Source: an uncultured Rhodospirillales bacterium (lineage in GTDB: Bacteria > Pseudomonadota > Alphaproteobacteria > ATCC43930 > CGMCC-115725). From it: a DNA stretch of 64,000 nucleotides. Each line of letters opens with the position of its first letter. The stretch's first letter is position 1. Shown piece after piece: positions 17,265 to 26,057 of the stretch. The DNA lies in NCBI GenBank assembly GCA_903828515.1, contig CAIKMD010000007.1, positions 620,001 through 684,000 on the forward strand, given 5' to 3'. A program made the translations under genes and the position numbers. The notes beneath the pieces are model-generated. The model did no database searches, was not told the DNA's origin, and saw only the letters and a list, made by a program, of their open reading frames with translations.

Positions 17265-18383
17265 ATGGTTTCAGCAAAAGGCGTCAAGCGGGCCGGCTTC
17301 TTCGACTGCGACGGCGGTGGGCAGATCGTAGTCGAAAACGGCATCGGTTATATCGGCCACATTCATTCGCCGTCGGGCACCACCATCGTCGATTTGAAAG
17401 ACCCGAAAAATCCCAAGCAACTCGCCCATTTCCAGATGGCGCCCGGAACGCATTCGCATAAGGCGCGCTACGGCAACGGGCTGATGGTCATCAATCACGA
17501 AGTCGATCCGGCCAAGCCGGGGGATACGTCCACCTTCAAGGGCGGGCTCGGCATTTTCGACGTCAGCAACCCGGCCAAGCCCCGCCATCTGACTGACTGG
17601 CAGACCGAAGGGTCGGGCGTTCATCGCTTCGATTTCGATGGCCGCTATGTCTATTGCTCGCCGACGGTCGAGGGTTACCGCGGCAATATCGTGATGATCC
17701 TCGATCTCAAAAATCCGGAAAAGCCGGAAGAGGTTGGGCGCTGGTGGAATCCGGGCCAATGGACCGCGGGCGGCGAGACGCCGACCTGGAAGGCGGCGGA
17801 TACGCGCTGTCATCATCCGTTGCGTCTCGGCAACCGTCTCTATGTCAGCTACTGGCAAGGCGGCTTCCGCATCCTCGATATCGAGGATATGTCGAAGCCC
17901 AAATTCATCTCGGGCATGGATTGGAGCCCGCCCTTCGCTTGCCCGACGCATTCCTGCGTGCCGGTGCCGTTCGAGATTTTCGGCCGTAAATTCGCGATCG
18001 TCGCTGATGAGGACGTGCAGCGGCCCGAGACGGCGCTGCCCGCTTTTATGTGGATGCTCGACATCACGGTCGAGACCAATCCGGTCGTCGTCGGCACTTA
18101 TCAGGTCGAAGGCCTCGACCACGGCAATCACCCGAACAACACGGGGTGCCATCAGCCGGTCGAGAAGATCAAAGGCACCGAAGTGCCGTTCGCCTGGTTT
18201 GCGCAAGGCTTGCGGATCATCGACATCTCGCATCCGCATACGCCGAAGGAAGTCGCGCATTACCAGCCCGATCCGGCCCCGGGCGCGAAACGTTGCTCCA
18301 GCAACGACGTCTATCAGGATGAACGTGGCCTCATCTATCTGATCGACCGCGTGCGTGGCCTGGAGATTCTGGAACGGACCTGA
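17265..18383 (+). CDS. LVIVD-repeat beta-propeller protein
   Basis: 372 residues with repeated LVIVD-type blades, for example [76 protein letters not shown] and [19 protein letters not shown]. The spacing predicts a propeller. The ATG at 17265 is chosen because a strong AGGGAGGGG lies just upstream; a GTG at 17241 is the alternative. No signal peptide is clear. The stop overlaps the next ATG by one base (TGATG), so it is coupled to an FAD oxidoreductase. Molecular role unknown. Confidence 0.8.
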   Translation: MVSAKGVKRAGFFDCDGGGQIVVENGIGYIGHIHSPSGTTIVDLKDPKNPKQLAHFQMAPGTHSHKARYGNGLMVINHEVDPAKPGDTSTFKGGLGIFDVSNPAKPRHLTDWQTEGSGVHRFDFDGRYVYCSPTVEGYRGNIVMILDLKNPEKPEEVGRWWNPGQWTAGGETPTWKAADTRCHHPLRLGNRLYVSYWQGGFRILDIEDMSKPKFISGMDWSPPFACPTHSCVPVPFEIFGRKFAIVADEDVQRPETALPAFMWMLDITVETNPVVVGTYQVEGLDHGNHPNNTGCHQPVEKIKGTEVPFAWFAQGLRIIDISHPHTPKEVAHYQPDPAPGAKRCSSNDVYQDERGLIYLIDRVRGLEILERT

Positions 18384-19492
18384 TGACCGACTCCGTCGAA
18401 TGTGTCGTCGTCGGCGGAGGGATCATTGGACTGGCGGTGGCGCGGGCGTTGGCCCGCGCCGGCCGCGAAGTTCTCCTGCTCGAGAAAGAACGCTGGATCG
18501 GTCAGGACACCTCCTCGCGCAGCAGCGAGGTGATCCATGCCGGTCTCTATTACCCTCAAGGCAGCCTGAAGGCGCGGTTCTGTGTCGAAGGACGCAAGGC
18601 GCTTTATGCCTATTGCGCCGAACGCGACGTCCCGCACCAGCGCGTCGGCAAGCTGGTGGTCGCCTGCAACGACGACGAGATCGCGATCTTACGCAAAGTC
18701 GTGGCACATGCCGAAACCGCTGGCGTCGATGATCTGATCTGGCTCGACGGCAAAGCAGCGCAGGCGATGGAGCCGGCGCTGCGCTGCGTCGCCGCGTTCC
18801 ATTCGCCGTCGACCGGCATCGTCGACAGTCATGCGCTCATGCAGGCCTATGAAACCGATGCTGAGCAGGCGGGCGCGACCGTCGTGCTGCGCGCACCGGT
18901 GCTGGCGGGCCAGGTGATGGGTGGCGGTTTCACCGTCGACGTCGGCGGAGCGGAGCCGATGCAGCTTGCCTGCAAGCTCTTGATCAACAGCGCTGGGCTT
19001 TATGCACCGTCGCTGGCGCGGCGTATCGCCGGCATTCCGGCACAGGCGATCCCGCCGGATTACTATTGTCGCGGCGTCTATTTCACACTGGCCGGCAAGA
19101 CGCCGTTCAAGCGTCTGGTCTATCCCGTGCCCGAACATGCGGGGCTCGGCGTTCACCTGACGCTCGACATGGCCGGCGCGGCGCGTTTCGGCCCTGACAC
19201 GGAATGGATCGACGGCATCGATTACACGGTCGACCCACGGCGCGGTGATAAATTCTATGCGGCGATCCGGCACTATTGGCCCGATCTGCCCAATGATTCG
19301 CTGATGCCCGGCTATGCCGGCGTGAGGCCCAAGATCAGCGGGCCCAAAGAACCCGGTGCGGATTTCATGATCGCGGGACCCGAGACCCATGGCGTGCCGG
19401 GCCTCGTCAATCTGTTCGGCATCGAATCGCCGGGCATTACGGCATCGCTCGCGATCGCCGATCACGTCGCGTCGCTGCTCGCGCGCGCCTAG
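18383..19492 (+). CDS. FAD-dependent oxidoreductase, L-2-hydroxyglutarate dehydrogenase-like
   Basis: 369 residues of the DAO/GlpD family. The N-terminal dinucleotide fold is [20 protein letters not shown] with a following LLLEKE. The [20 protein letters not shown] block and the C-terminal [12 protein letters not shown] and [15 protein letters not shown] blocks are characteristic of LhgO/L2HGDH-type enzymes. It probably oxidises an L-2-hydroxyacid and passes electrons to quinone at the membrane. Translationally coupled to the LVIVD gene. Whether L-2-hydroxyglutarate is the true substrate cannot be read from sequence. Confidence 0.82.
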   Translation: MTDSVECVVVGGGIIGLAVARALARAGREVLLLEKERWIGQDTSSRSSEVIHAGLYYPQGSLKARFCVEGRKALYAYCAERDVPHQRVGKLVVACNDDEIAILRKVVAHAETAGVDDLIWLDGKAAQAMEPALRCVAAFHSPSTGIVDSHALMQAYETDAEQAGATVVLRAPVLAGQVMGGGFTVDVGGAEPMQLACKLLINSAGLYAPSLARRIAGIPAQAIPPDYYCRGVYFTLAGKTPFKRLVYPVPEHAGLGVHLTLDMAGAARFGPDTEWIDGIDYTVDPRRGDKFYAAIRHYWPDLPNDSLMPGYAGVRPKISGPKEPGADFMIAGPETHGVPGLVNLFGIESPGITASLAIADHVASLLARA

Positions 19493-19941
19493 CCGTTCGT
19501 GCCGTCGTCTTCGGGCCCGGCTTCGACGACCGCATTGATCGTGATGGTTCCTGCCTCGGCGAAACGCAGCGTCAGCGCAAACGTGTCGTCGAGGGCGAGT
19601 GGCGCTTTCAGATTGCGCAACGCGATGTAACGGCGGCCGGGACGAAGATTGACGGGCCGCTTCGGCAGGAGGTCGTAATATTCGAGCGGCGTTCCGTCAT
19701 GCGCGCGGAAGATCACGGGATCAGCGATTGGCGTGGATACCGCGATCAACCGATCGGGCCGTGGCCCGTCATTGCGAAGACCGAGAAACAAGGCGGCGAC
19801 GTCGCTGACGGAAGGCGCCGCCCAGGGATGGATGATGGTGATGTCGCCGAACTTGATGCTGTCGGGGGCGGCCGCGCGCGCTCCGAAAAGCGGCAAGCTG
19901 GCCAATGACAGCGGTACCAAGAGCAAAAAACGGCGTTTCAT
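19489..19941 (-). CDS. PCu(A)C-type periplasmic protein lacking the copper ligands
   Basis: 150 residues: signal peptide ([20 protein letters not shown], cleavage near ARA-AA) and a DUF461/PCuAC cupredoxin-like domain ([20 protein letters not shown], then [20 protein letters not shown]). PCuAC normally delivers Cu(I) to cytochrome oxidase with an H(M)x10Mx21HxM site. Here the mature chain contains no Met at all and only two His, so the usual copper site is absent. It may bind another ligand or be a divergent paralogue. It converges on the FAD oxidoreductase with a four-base overlap. Confidence 0.75.
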   Translation of the reverse strand: MKRRFLLLVPLSLASLPLFGARAAAPDSIKFGDITIIHPWAAPSVSDVAALFLGLRNDGPRPDRLIAVSTPIADPVIFRAHDGTPLEYYDLLPKRPVNLRPGRRYIALRNLKAPLALDDTFALTLRFAEAGTITINAVVEAGPEDDGTNG

Positions 19942-20005
19942 CCCGCGCGTATTTAAGCGCAGGCGATTGTACGAAACAATGGCGGTGGGGCTTGCCGTCG
20001 CTCTA

Positions 20006-20350
20006 TCAACGAGGGCGGATGCGGGCCATCAGCGTCGAAAGCTTGACGCCCAGCGTGACGTTGTCGCGCGATAATTCCTCGTTGGATTGTCGCAACCCGT
20101 CGATGAGCCAGCATACGAACAAGGCGATCACGACGAAGACGCCGAGATGCGCCAGATCGGTCAGACCCGGCATGCCGAAGCCGACGGGGGGAATGAAGAA
20201 AAACCATAGCCCTATGCTGCTCAACGTGAGCGCCCAGACGGCGAGGGTAAAACTGCCCAATGCGCAGGAACCGACGATTGCGGGCAGGAACGACAAATAA
20301 GGAGCGTTTATTTCAAGCTGATCCAGCCATTGCGCGAGCAAGCAGCACAC
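20006..20350 (-). CDS. Small DUF4118 (KdpD-type) membrane protein
   Basis: 114 residues from a GTG. The segment NAPYLSFLPAIVGSCALGS, then WFFFIPPVGFGMPGLTDLAH and a further helix, is the DUF4118 four-helix sensor unit seen in KdpD and many histidine kinases. No kinase domain follows: the frame stops about 20 residues after the last helix. The reading frame upstream of the GTG stays open for 20 codons and reads like the missing first helix (FRRPIVSTAAVGV) before a TAA at 20413-20411, so the N-terminus may be eroded or use an unusual start. Function unknown. Confidence 0.6.
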   Translation of the reverse strand: MCCLLAQWLDQLEINAPYLSFLPAIVGSCALGSFTLAVWALTLSSIGLWFFFIPPVGFGMPGLTDLAHLGVFVVIALFVCWLIDGLRQSNEELSRDNVTLGVKLSTLMARIRPR

Positions 20351-20552
20351 GCCGACGGCGGCGGTCGAAACGATCGGCCTGCGGAAAGGGACAACGGGGC
20401 TGGTCCGATCTTACATGAAACGAGTCTGCCTAAAGACCCCCGGCGACGCAATCCCAACATTGGGCAGACATAAGTGCCGGCCGGTTCGGGATTCGCCGAT
20501 GCTTCGCGGGCCGACTAAGATGCGGGTGCTGGACGTAACAGGCGGGGTTTTC

Positions 20553-20780
20553 ATGACCGAAGCCGCACGGGCCGATTGGATACCCTTGACGGCGATGTTC
20601 CGCCGCAGCGTGGACGAGGGTCGGACTCTCGACGGCACTTTCAGGTTGTGGCGTGCCCATGTCGTTCGCCGACGCCGGAAGATTACGCAATCGCTCTATC
20701 AAAAAGTGTTTTCACGCAATCGTGCGGCGCGCCTTTCGATCGGACCGCTGACCTATTCCGAGTTCGGGGAGACGGGGTGA
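20553..20780 (+). CDS. Hypothetical small basic protein upstream of ald
   Basis: A possible 75-residue protein starting MTEAARADWIPLTAMFRRSV. The ATG at 20553 follows AGGCGGGG at proper spacing and the stop lies five bases before the ald start. It is rich in Arg and has no domain I recognise. Existence rests on the ribosome binding site and position alone. Confidence 0.3.
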   Translation: MTEAARADWIPLTAMFRRSVDEGRTLDGTFRLWRAHVVRRRRKITQSLYQKVFSRNRAARLSIGPLTYSEFGETG

Positions 20781-20784
20781 AATC

Positions 20785-21903
20785 ATGCTGATCGGTGTCC
20801 CCAAGGAGATCAAGAATCACGAGTACCGCGTCGGCCTCGTGCCCGGCAGCGTGCGCGAGCTGGTGCATTACGGTCATCGCGTCGTGGTCGAGACCAATGC
20901 CGGCATGGGTATCGGCTTCGACGACGCGGCCTATGTGAAGGCGGGCGCCACCATCGCGGCCTCGGCCGCCGCCGTGTTCGCCGCCGCCGAGCTGATCGTC
21001 AAAGTGAAAGAGCCGCAGCCGCAGGAGATCGCGGCGTTGAAGCCGGGCCAGGTGCTGTTCACCTATCTTCATCTCGCCGCGGACAAGGCGCAGACCGAAG
21101 GCCTGATGCGGTCGGGCGCGGTGTGCATTGCCTATGAGACGGTGACCGACGTGCGCGGCGGCTTGCCGTTGCTCGCGCCGATGAGCGAGGTCGCGGGTCG
21201 CATGTCGATTCAGGTCGGCGCGCATTGTCTGGAAAAGGAACAGGGCGGCACCGGCATTCTCCTCGGCGGCGTGCCGGGCGTTGCCGCCGCGCATGTCGTG
21301 ATCCTCGGCGGCGGTGTCGCCGGGACCAACGCGGCGCGGGTGGCGATGGGCATGGAGGCTTATGTCACGGTGATCGACCGGTCGCTGCAGCGGCTTTACG
21401 AACTCGATCTGCAATTCGGCTCGCAGCTTCATACGCTCTTCGCCACGGTCGAGAATATCGAGCGCGAGGTGCTCGCCGCCGATCTCGTCATCGGCGCCGT
21501 GCTGGTGGCGGGCGCCGCCGCACCGAAGCTGGTCAGCCGCGCGATGGTCAAGGCGATGCGCCCCGGCTCGGTGCTGGTCGATATCTCGATCGACCAGGGC
21601 GGCTGTTTCGAAACGAGCCGGCCGACGACGCATGCCAACCCGACCTATATCGAGGAAGGCGTGATCCACTATTGCGTGACCAACATGCCGGGCGCGGTCG
21701 CGCGCACCTCGACGGTCGCGCTCAACAACGCGACGCTGCCCTTCACCTTGGCATTGGCGGGCAAGGGCTGGCGCAAGGCGTTGGCCGACGATGCAAACCT
21801 GCGCAACGGGCTCAACATCGCGGCCGGACAGGTCACGCACGCCGCCGTCGCGGGCGCGCTGGGCCTGACGCTGACGCCCGCCGATAAGGCGATCGGAAGT
21901 TAG
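20785..21903 (+). CDS. ald: Alanine dehydrogenase
   Basis: 372 residues, full length for the family. MLIGVPKEIKNHEYRVGLVP is the classic N-terminus. The pyruvate-binding Lys is in VKVKEPQ near residue 74, the catalytic His is in FTYLHLAADKAQ near 95, and the NAD fold is VVILGGGVAGTNAARVAMGM. The Asp of VDISIDQGG is present. It interconverts L-alanine and pyruvate plus ammonia with NAD. GGGGTGAA is a good ribosome binding site. Its stop overlaps the convergent atpF stop by two bases. Confidence 0.96.
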   Translation: MLIGVPKEIKNHEYRVGLVPGSVRELVHYGHRVVVETNAGMGIGFDDAAYVKAGATIAASAAAVFAAAELIVKVKEPQPQEIAALKPGQVLFTYLHLAADKAQTEGLMRSGAVCIAYETVTDVRGGLPLLAPMSEVAGRMSIQVGAHCLEKEQGGTGILLGGVPGVAAAHVVILGGGVAGTNAARVAMGMEAYVTVIDRSLQRLYELDLQFGSQLHTLFATVENIEREVLAADLVIGAVLVAGAAAPKLVSRAMVKAMRPGSVLVDISIDQGGCFETSRPTTHANPTYIEEGVIHYCVTNMPGAVARTSTVALNNATLPFTLALAGKGWRKALADDANLRNGLNIAAGQVTHAAVAGALGLTLTPADKAIGS

Positions 21904-22391
21904 TGCAGGGTCGGCGGAAGGGCGGCGATGGCTTCGTCGATCATCGCGTTCTTGCGCGATGCGTCGAGGTCCTGGACCAGCACATGGCCGAGCGCCGAGA
22001 TCGCGAGGTCGACCGCGCTGTTGCGGATGTCGGCGATGGCTTTCGCCTCGGTCAGGGCGATCTTCTCGATCGCCATCTGCTTGCGGCGCTCGATCGCCGC
22101 TTCGAGATCGCGCGCGCCCTGGGCGGCATTGCGCTCGGCCTCGATCTTGGCCTGCGCCACGATCTCTTCGGCTTCTTTCAGCGCGTCGCGCTGCTTGCGC
22201 TGGAACTCGGCCAGCCGCGCCTGGGCTTCTTCCTTGAGGCGTTGCGCCTCGTCGAGTTCGCTTTTGATCTTGCCCGCGCGCGTGTCGAGCGCGCCGGTGA
22301 GCATGCCGGTGGTCTTATAGACGAGGAACCCGACCGCGATGACGAAGGCGATCAGGACCCAAAATTCGGGATCGTGCATGAAATGAGGCAT
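21900..22391 (-). CDS. atpF: F0F1 ATP synthase subunit b
   Basis: 163 residues: one N-terminal membrane helix (FWVLIAFVIAVGFLVYKTTG) followed by a long charged coiled coil (KIKSELDEAQRLKEEAQARL onwards). It forms, with b', the peripheral stalk that ties F1 to subunit a. It is the last gene of the F0 operon and overlaps the b' stop by one base. Confidence 0.93.
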   Translation of the reverse strand: MPHFMHDPEFWVLIAFVIAVGFLVYKTTGMLTGALDTRAGKIKSELDEAQRLKEEAQARLAEFQRKQRDALKEAEEIVAQAKIEAERNAAQGARDLEAAIERRKQMAIEKIALTEAKAIADIRNSAVDLAISALGHVLVQDLDASRKNAMIDEAIAALPPTLH

Positions 22392-22882
22392 CAGCCGCGC
22401 TCCCGCATCGCCTGGTCGACGGCGGCGCCGGCGTGCTGGGCGTCGATGTCGCGGCCGGTGAGTTTCTGCGCCGCGGCGCGGGTCACCTCGATCGCAACCT
22501 CGCGCAGCGAGCCGAGCGCCTGGGTCTTCGCCTCGGCGATGCGCTTCTCCGCGGCCGTCGTCTCGCGCGCCAGTTCCTCGGCGACCTTGGCCTGACGCTG
22601 CGCCGCCTCGGCATTCAAGCGGTCGGTCGTCTCGCGCAGGGTGATCTGCGCCTGCATCCGCGCTTCGGCGAGAGCCTTCTCATAGGCCGCGATCACGGCC
22701 TCGGCCTCGCTTTTCATCTGCGTCGCCTTCTCGAGATCGCCGTCGATCCGGCCTTTGCGCGCGGCCAAGATACCGCGCACGCGCGGCAGGCCGACCCAAC
22801 TCATCACCGCGTAGAGCGCGAAGAAGGTGATGAGCAGCCAGATCAGCTGCGGCGGAAAGGTGGCGAGGTCGAGTTGCGGCAT
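22391..22882 (-). CDS. atpF': F0F1 ATP synthase subunit b'
   Basis: 163 residues. The N-terminus DLATFPPQLIWLLITFFALY then MSWVGLPRV is typical of the b' paralogue found in alphaproteobacteria and phototrophs. A long coiled coil follows (about residues 40-150). It pairs with b in a heterodimeric stator stalk. It sits between atpE and atpF. Confidence 0.93.
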   Translation of the reverse strand: MPQLDLATFPPQLIWLLITFFALYAVMSWVGLPRVRGILAARKGRIDGDLEKATQMKSEAEAVIAAYEKALAEARMQAQITLRETTDRLNAEAAQRQAKVAEELARETTAAEKRIAEAKTQALGSLREVAIEVTRAAAQKLTGRDIDAQHAGAAVDQAMRERG

Positions 22883-22893
22883 CGGACCCTAGT

Positions 22894-23115
22894 TCAGAAG
22901 ACGAACAGGATCAGGAAGGCGATGGCGAGACCGAACAGGCCGGTCGCTTCGGCGAGCGCGAAGCCGAGGAACGCGAACGGCGTGACCTGGGCTGCCGGGT
23001 TGCGGGCGAGCGAGGTGATGAGCGCGGCGAACACGTTGCCGATGCCGATACCGGCGCCGACGAGCGCGATACAGGCGAGGCCGGCACCGATCATTTTTGC
23101 GGCAGCGAGATCCAT
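22894..23115 (-). CDS. atpE: F0F1 ATP synthase subunit c
   Basis: 73 residues forming a two-helix hairpin. The glycine-rich first helix reads [17 protein letters not shown], the polar loop is ARNPAAQ, and the proton-carrying Glu is in [12 protein letters not shown] of the second helix. The protein assembles into the rotating c-ring. No sodium-type ligand set is apparent, so proton coupling is likely. Confidence 0.96.
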   Translation of the reverse strand: MDLAAAKMIGAGLACIALVGAGIGIGNVFAALITSLARNPAAQVTPFAFLGFALAEATGLFGLAIAFLILFVF

Positions 23116-23142
23116 AGTAAGTCCCCTAGGTTGGCGTTGAGA

Positions 23143-23874
23143 TCAATGAAGGTGAATGGCGTCGCGGAGATAGAGGCAGGTCAGAATCGTGAAGACATAG
23201 GCCTGCAGCACCGCGACCAGGATTTCGAGGAAGATCAGCAGCACGTCGACGCCCAGCGGCACGAAGCCGAAAATTCCCATCGCGGTCACGAACCCGGCGA
23301 AGATCGCGAGCATCGTGTGGCCGGCCATCATGTTGGCGAACAGCCGGATCGAGAGGGTGAACGGGCGGATGAAATAGCTCAGCACCTCGATCGGCACGAG
23401 CAGGAGCAACAGAACCGGCGGCACGCCGTGCGGCACGAAGAAGCTGAGGAAGTGGAAGCCGTGGCGCGCGATGCCGATCACGGTCACGCCCAAAAACACC
23501 ACGCCCGCCATCGCGAAGGTGACGATGATGTGGCTGGTGAACGTGAAGCCATAAGGGATCATGCCGAGCAGATTGCCGAGCAGGATGAAGAGGAAAAGGG
23601 TGAAGATGAACGGGAAATATTCCTGGCCTTCATGGCCGACGTTTTCGTCGATCATCCCGGCGATGAATTCGTAAGCGATCTCGGTCAGTGACTGCCAGCG
23701 TCCGGGCACCAACGACGCGCGGCGCGAGCCCAGCACCATCAATGCCGAAGCGACCACGACCGCGGCGACCATGAACAGCGCCGAGTTGGTGAACGACGCG
23801 TCGACGTTGCCGAAATGAATCGGAATCAACGGCTCGATCGTGAATTGTTCCAGCGGATGCAGCTCTATCGCCAC
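23143..23874 (-). CDS. atpB: F0F1 ATP synthase subunit a
   Basis: 243 residues with about five to six membrane helices. The essential stator Arg is in RPFTLSIRLFANMMAGH near residue 175. The N-terminus LHPLEQFTIEPLIPIHFGNV is typical of alphaproteobacterial subunit a. It forms the two proton half-channels against the c-ring. Confidence 0.96.
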   Translation of the reverse strand: MAIELHPLEQFTIEPLIPIHFGNVDASFTNSALFMVAAVVVASALMVLGSRRASLVPGRWQSLTEIAYEFIAGMIDENVGHEGQEYFPFIFTLFLFILLGNLLGMIPYGFTFTSHIIVTFAMAGVVFLGVTVIGIARHGFHFLSFFVPHGVPPVLLLLLVPIEVLSYFIRPFTLSIRLFANMMAGHTMLAIFAGFVTAMGIFGFVPLGVDVLLIFLEILVAVLQAYVFTILTCLYLRDAIHLH

Positions 23875-23888
23875 GCCATTCCCCGTCT

Positions 23889-24251
23889 TTAGTCGTCGTC
23901 TTCGTCGTCTTTACCGACGACGGGGTTTGGTTGCCCCCGCCGATACCCCACCGCCATGCCCAGCCCGCTGACCGCGCGCCAGACATTGACCATGCCCGTC
24001 GCGATGCCGAGGAAGAAGAAAATGATGATCCCCCAAGGCCGTGTGCCGAGCCACCGATCGAAGGCCCAGCCGATCCCCACCGCGACCAGGATCGCGATGA
24101 TCAGTTCCAACCCCACCCGCCAGCCAAAGGCCAGCGCCGAGGCGGTTCCGTCGTTCGAGGGCGCCGCATTCGGCGCCGTCGGCCGCGCTCCCCGTGCCCG
24201 GTCGAGCCGTTCGCCCAGGCCCTTCAGCGAGTCGCTTTCGCGTTCGTTCAT
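23889..24251 (-). CDS. atpI: AtpI/AtpZ-type F0 assembly protein
   Basis: 120 residues with two membrane helices (LIIAILVAVGIGWAFDRWLG and IIIFFFLGIATGMVNVWRAV) and an acidic C-terminus ending KDDEDDD. AtpI helps assemble the c-ring. First gene of the F0 operon, 14 bases ahead of atpB. Confidence 0.88.
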   Translation of the reverse strand: MNERESDSLKGLGERLDRARGARPTAPNAAPSNDGTASALAFGWRVGLELIIAILVAVGIGWAFDRWLGTRPWGIIIFFFLGIATGMVNVWRAVSGLGMAVGYRRGQPNPVVGKDDEDDD

Positions 24252-24302
24252 CGTCGAACCGCCCGCAAAGCTTTGAAGGATTCCCCCTCGGGAAGCGCGC
24301 GC

Positions 24303-24332
24303 AAAATAAGGGGCGGGTTGGGCCTATGTCAA
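24303..24332 (-). promoter_or_regulatory. Candidate promoter of the F0 ATP synthase operon
   Basis: On the minus strand a perfect TTGACA (24332-24327), 18 bp and TATTTT (24308-24303), about 50 bases upstream of atpI. Confidence 0.55.
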
Positions 24333-24376
24333 GCCAACCGGGCCGGGGCGTTTTGCCGCGCTTTCCCTTTGGTTTT

Positions 24377-24976
24377 TCAAGGCCCTGCAGGGTCCGCCGG
24401 CGGGGCCAAAATTGGCTTTGTTTCGTAATTGTCAGGTTCGCGCGCGAAGGATGCCGAGTCGTCCATCCGGCTATCTTCAAGCCGATCGACCAGGATTTCG
24501 AGCGCCGGCGGCACAACCTCACCACGCCGGCGCGCCTGCCGCCGTTCCAGCATGACGGTCGCCCGGCGCAGCGACTGGTCGAGCGACGCCTCATAGCGCG
24601 ACAGGGTGGTCATGCTGTCGGGCACGCGAAGGAACGGCAGGGCCTGTTCGGTCTCGAAGACGGTTGGATTGGATGCGGTGTAGGTATTGTACAGCGCCGT
24701 TTCGGCAATGGCGGCCCGCCGCAACCGCCAGTAACAGAGCGCGATGCGCTCGACCATCTGCTCCTCGACGGCGTCCGCCGGATCGAATGCGTCCCGCATC
24801 TCGGCAAGCAGGCGCCGGAAGCCCGCTCGTATCTCGCGGTAAGTAACCACTTTTCGCGCCGTGAGCCCATGGCGCACGGCGTTGCCCGCGATCTTGGCCT
24901 TGCCCTCGGGGGTTTTGGGACCGGTGCTCAATTGGGCGTTGCGCCGGTTGGCCGCGATTTGGGATTCGGTGGTCAT
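24377..24976 (-). CDS. Conserved hypothetical protein of the SxGPKTPEGK...HGLTA type
   Basis: 199 residues. The N-terminus AQLSTGPKTPEGKAKIAGNA then VRHGLTA is a well-known bacterial motif of unassigned function. A helical middle follows (about 50-160), and the C-terminus is Pro-rich and low complexity. No catalytic motif is visible. It sits in the first part of a less GC-rich accessory patch between the atp operon and the MetE-like gene. Function unknown. Confidence 0.7.
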   Translation of the reverse strand: MTTESQIAANRRNAQLSTGPKTPEGKAKIAGNAVRHGLTARKVVTYREIRAGFRRLLAEMRDAFDPADAVEEQMVERIALCYWRLRRAAIAETALYNTYTASNPTVFETEQALPFLRVPDSMTTLSRYEASLDQSLRRATVMLERRQARRRGEVVPPALEILVDRLEDSRMDDSASFAREPDNYETKPILAPPADPAGP

Positions 24977-25000
24977 TTTGGCCCCTCGATTAAATGTACG

Positions 25001-25029
25001 CTTTTAACGTAAATTAGCGTAAATGTCAA
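25001..25029 (-). promoter_or_regulatory. Promoter of the 24.4-kb hypothetical gene with internal direct repeat
   Basis: TTGACA (25029-25024), 17 bp, TAAAAG (25006-25001) on the minus strand, just upstream of the 24377-24976 gene. On the plus strand the spacer holds ACGTAAAT/GCGTAAAT direct repeats (about 25007-25024), which could be an operator. Confidence 0.55.
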
Positions 25030-25278
25030 GGAGACTTGGGGAAATCGTCGCAAGGCGGCGCTAGCTGTGGAACGCGCAGAACGAGTCGCGTAGAATCGAC
25101 GGACATCGAGCGCCGCCGAGCGGATTTAAAGACTGGATGAAACGCTGACGAGTCATCGCGGAAATTTGGTGACGCGATCGGCAGGGGAATTTGGTGGTTG
25201 CATTAGTCTCCTTGAAATCAAACGTTAATGAAGATGGCTCACAACACGGGATGCCAAATTTAAAAGGCAAGGAAGACC
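25030..25278. other. Intergenic stretch with no recognised gene
   Basis: Between two divergent units. I see no convincing reading frame, tRNA or terminator. The right part (25200-25270) is AT-rich and probably holds the promoter of the plus-strand pair, with AAGGCAAGGAAGACC as ribosome binding site before the ATG at 25279. Confidence 0.5.
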
Positions 25279-25539
25279 ATGCCTGAAATTGACCGTGAAA
25301 TCGCAGCTTTCGATGCCATGCGCGAAAAGTTGGAAAAGGAGCACCTGGGAAAATGGGTGGTGCTTTACGAAGAAAAACTCGCTGGGGTCTTCGATACATT
25401 TGAGGCCGCCGCCGAGTCGGCAGTGTCTAAATACGGACGTGGTCCTTACTTGATACGACAAGTAGGTGCGCCGCCGATTACTCTGCCCGCTTCAGTGATG
25501 TATTATCCTGCTCATGCCGGAAACAAAGTGCGGGTTTGA
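25279..25539 (+). CDS. Small conserved hypothetical protein paired with a retropepsin-like protease
   Basis: 86 residues starting MPEIDREIAAFDAMREKLEK. The middle (GKWVVLYEEKLAGVFDTFEA then SKYGRGPYLIRQVG) resembles the short DUF5678-like unit (GKWVA...VLVRxV) that occurs next to small aspartyl proteases. AAGGAAG precedes the ATG. It overlaps the next gene by 26 bases, so the two are translated together. It may be a substrate or partner of the protease; that is inference. Confidence 0.65.
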   Translation: MPEIDREIAAFDAMREKLEKEHLGKWVVLYEEKLAGVFDTFEAAAESAVSKYGRGPYLIRQVGAPPITLPASVMYYPAHAGNKVRV

Positions 25540-25969
25540 TTCCGTCCCGGGAGGGGCATCTGGACAGGTCCTGTTGGTACAATACGGGCCTACGATAAAT
25601 GTCGATGTTGGATTCGATCCCACCTACACCGCGCCTCCAAATATTCCTCAGCCGGGCTTAAAGGGCATCCGGGCGTTAGTAGATACTGGAGCGACCGAAA
25701 GTTGCATCGATGCACTTTTGGCGACCCAGCTAAATCTTCCCGTAGTCGACAGACGTTCTGTTGCTGGAGTCCATGGTTCGCACGAAGTGAACATGGTTTT
25801 GGCGCAGGTAGCTGTGCCTAGTCTCTCGTTTATTATCTATGGGCAATTTGCGGCGGTTGATCTGGCTGCCGGAGGTCAAGTGCATCAAGTCTTGATAGGA
25901 CGCACTTTTCTAAGTGCGTTCACGATGGTGTACGAGGGTACGACGGGAACGGTCAAATTATCTCGTTAA
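25514..25969 (+). CDS. Retropepsin-like aspartyl protease
   Basis: 151 residues. The catalytic motif is ALVDTGATESCID near residue 55 (hydrophobic-Asp-Thr-Gly-Ala), followed by the second beta-hairpin region and the hydrophobic-hydrophobic-Gly element VLIGRTFLSAFTMVYEGTTG near the C-terminus. It is single-lobed, so it should work as a dimer like retroviral proteases. There is no signal peptide. Base composition is clearly less GC-rich than the flanking genes, hinting at transfer. Confidence 0.78.
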   Translation: MPETKCGFDSVPGGASGQVLLVQYGPTINVDVGFDPTYTAPPNIPQPGLKGIRALVDTGATESCIDALLATQLNLPVVDRRSVAGVHGSHEVNMVLAQVAVPSLSFIIYGQFAAVDLAAGGQVHQVLIGRTFLSAFTMVYEGTTGTVKLSR

Positions 25970-26057
25970 CTTGCTAATGAGTTGGTCAGCCGCTCATTGA
26001 GCAGCGTAGCCTAATATCCGAGAAACTTATCTCGGAACAAACTCCGAAATTGAAGCA

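Noticed and set aside
25061-25461. Minus-strand frames over the small gene upstream of the retropepsin
   Set aside because: They lack ribosome binding sites and family similarity, while the plus-strand pair has both.
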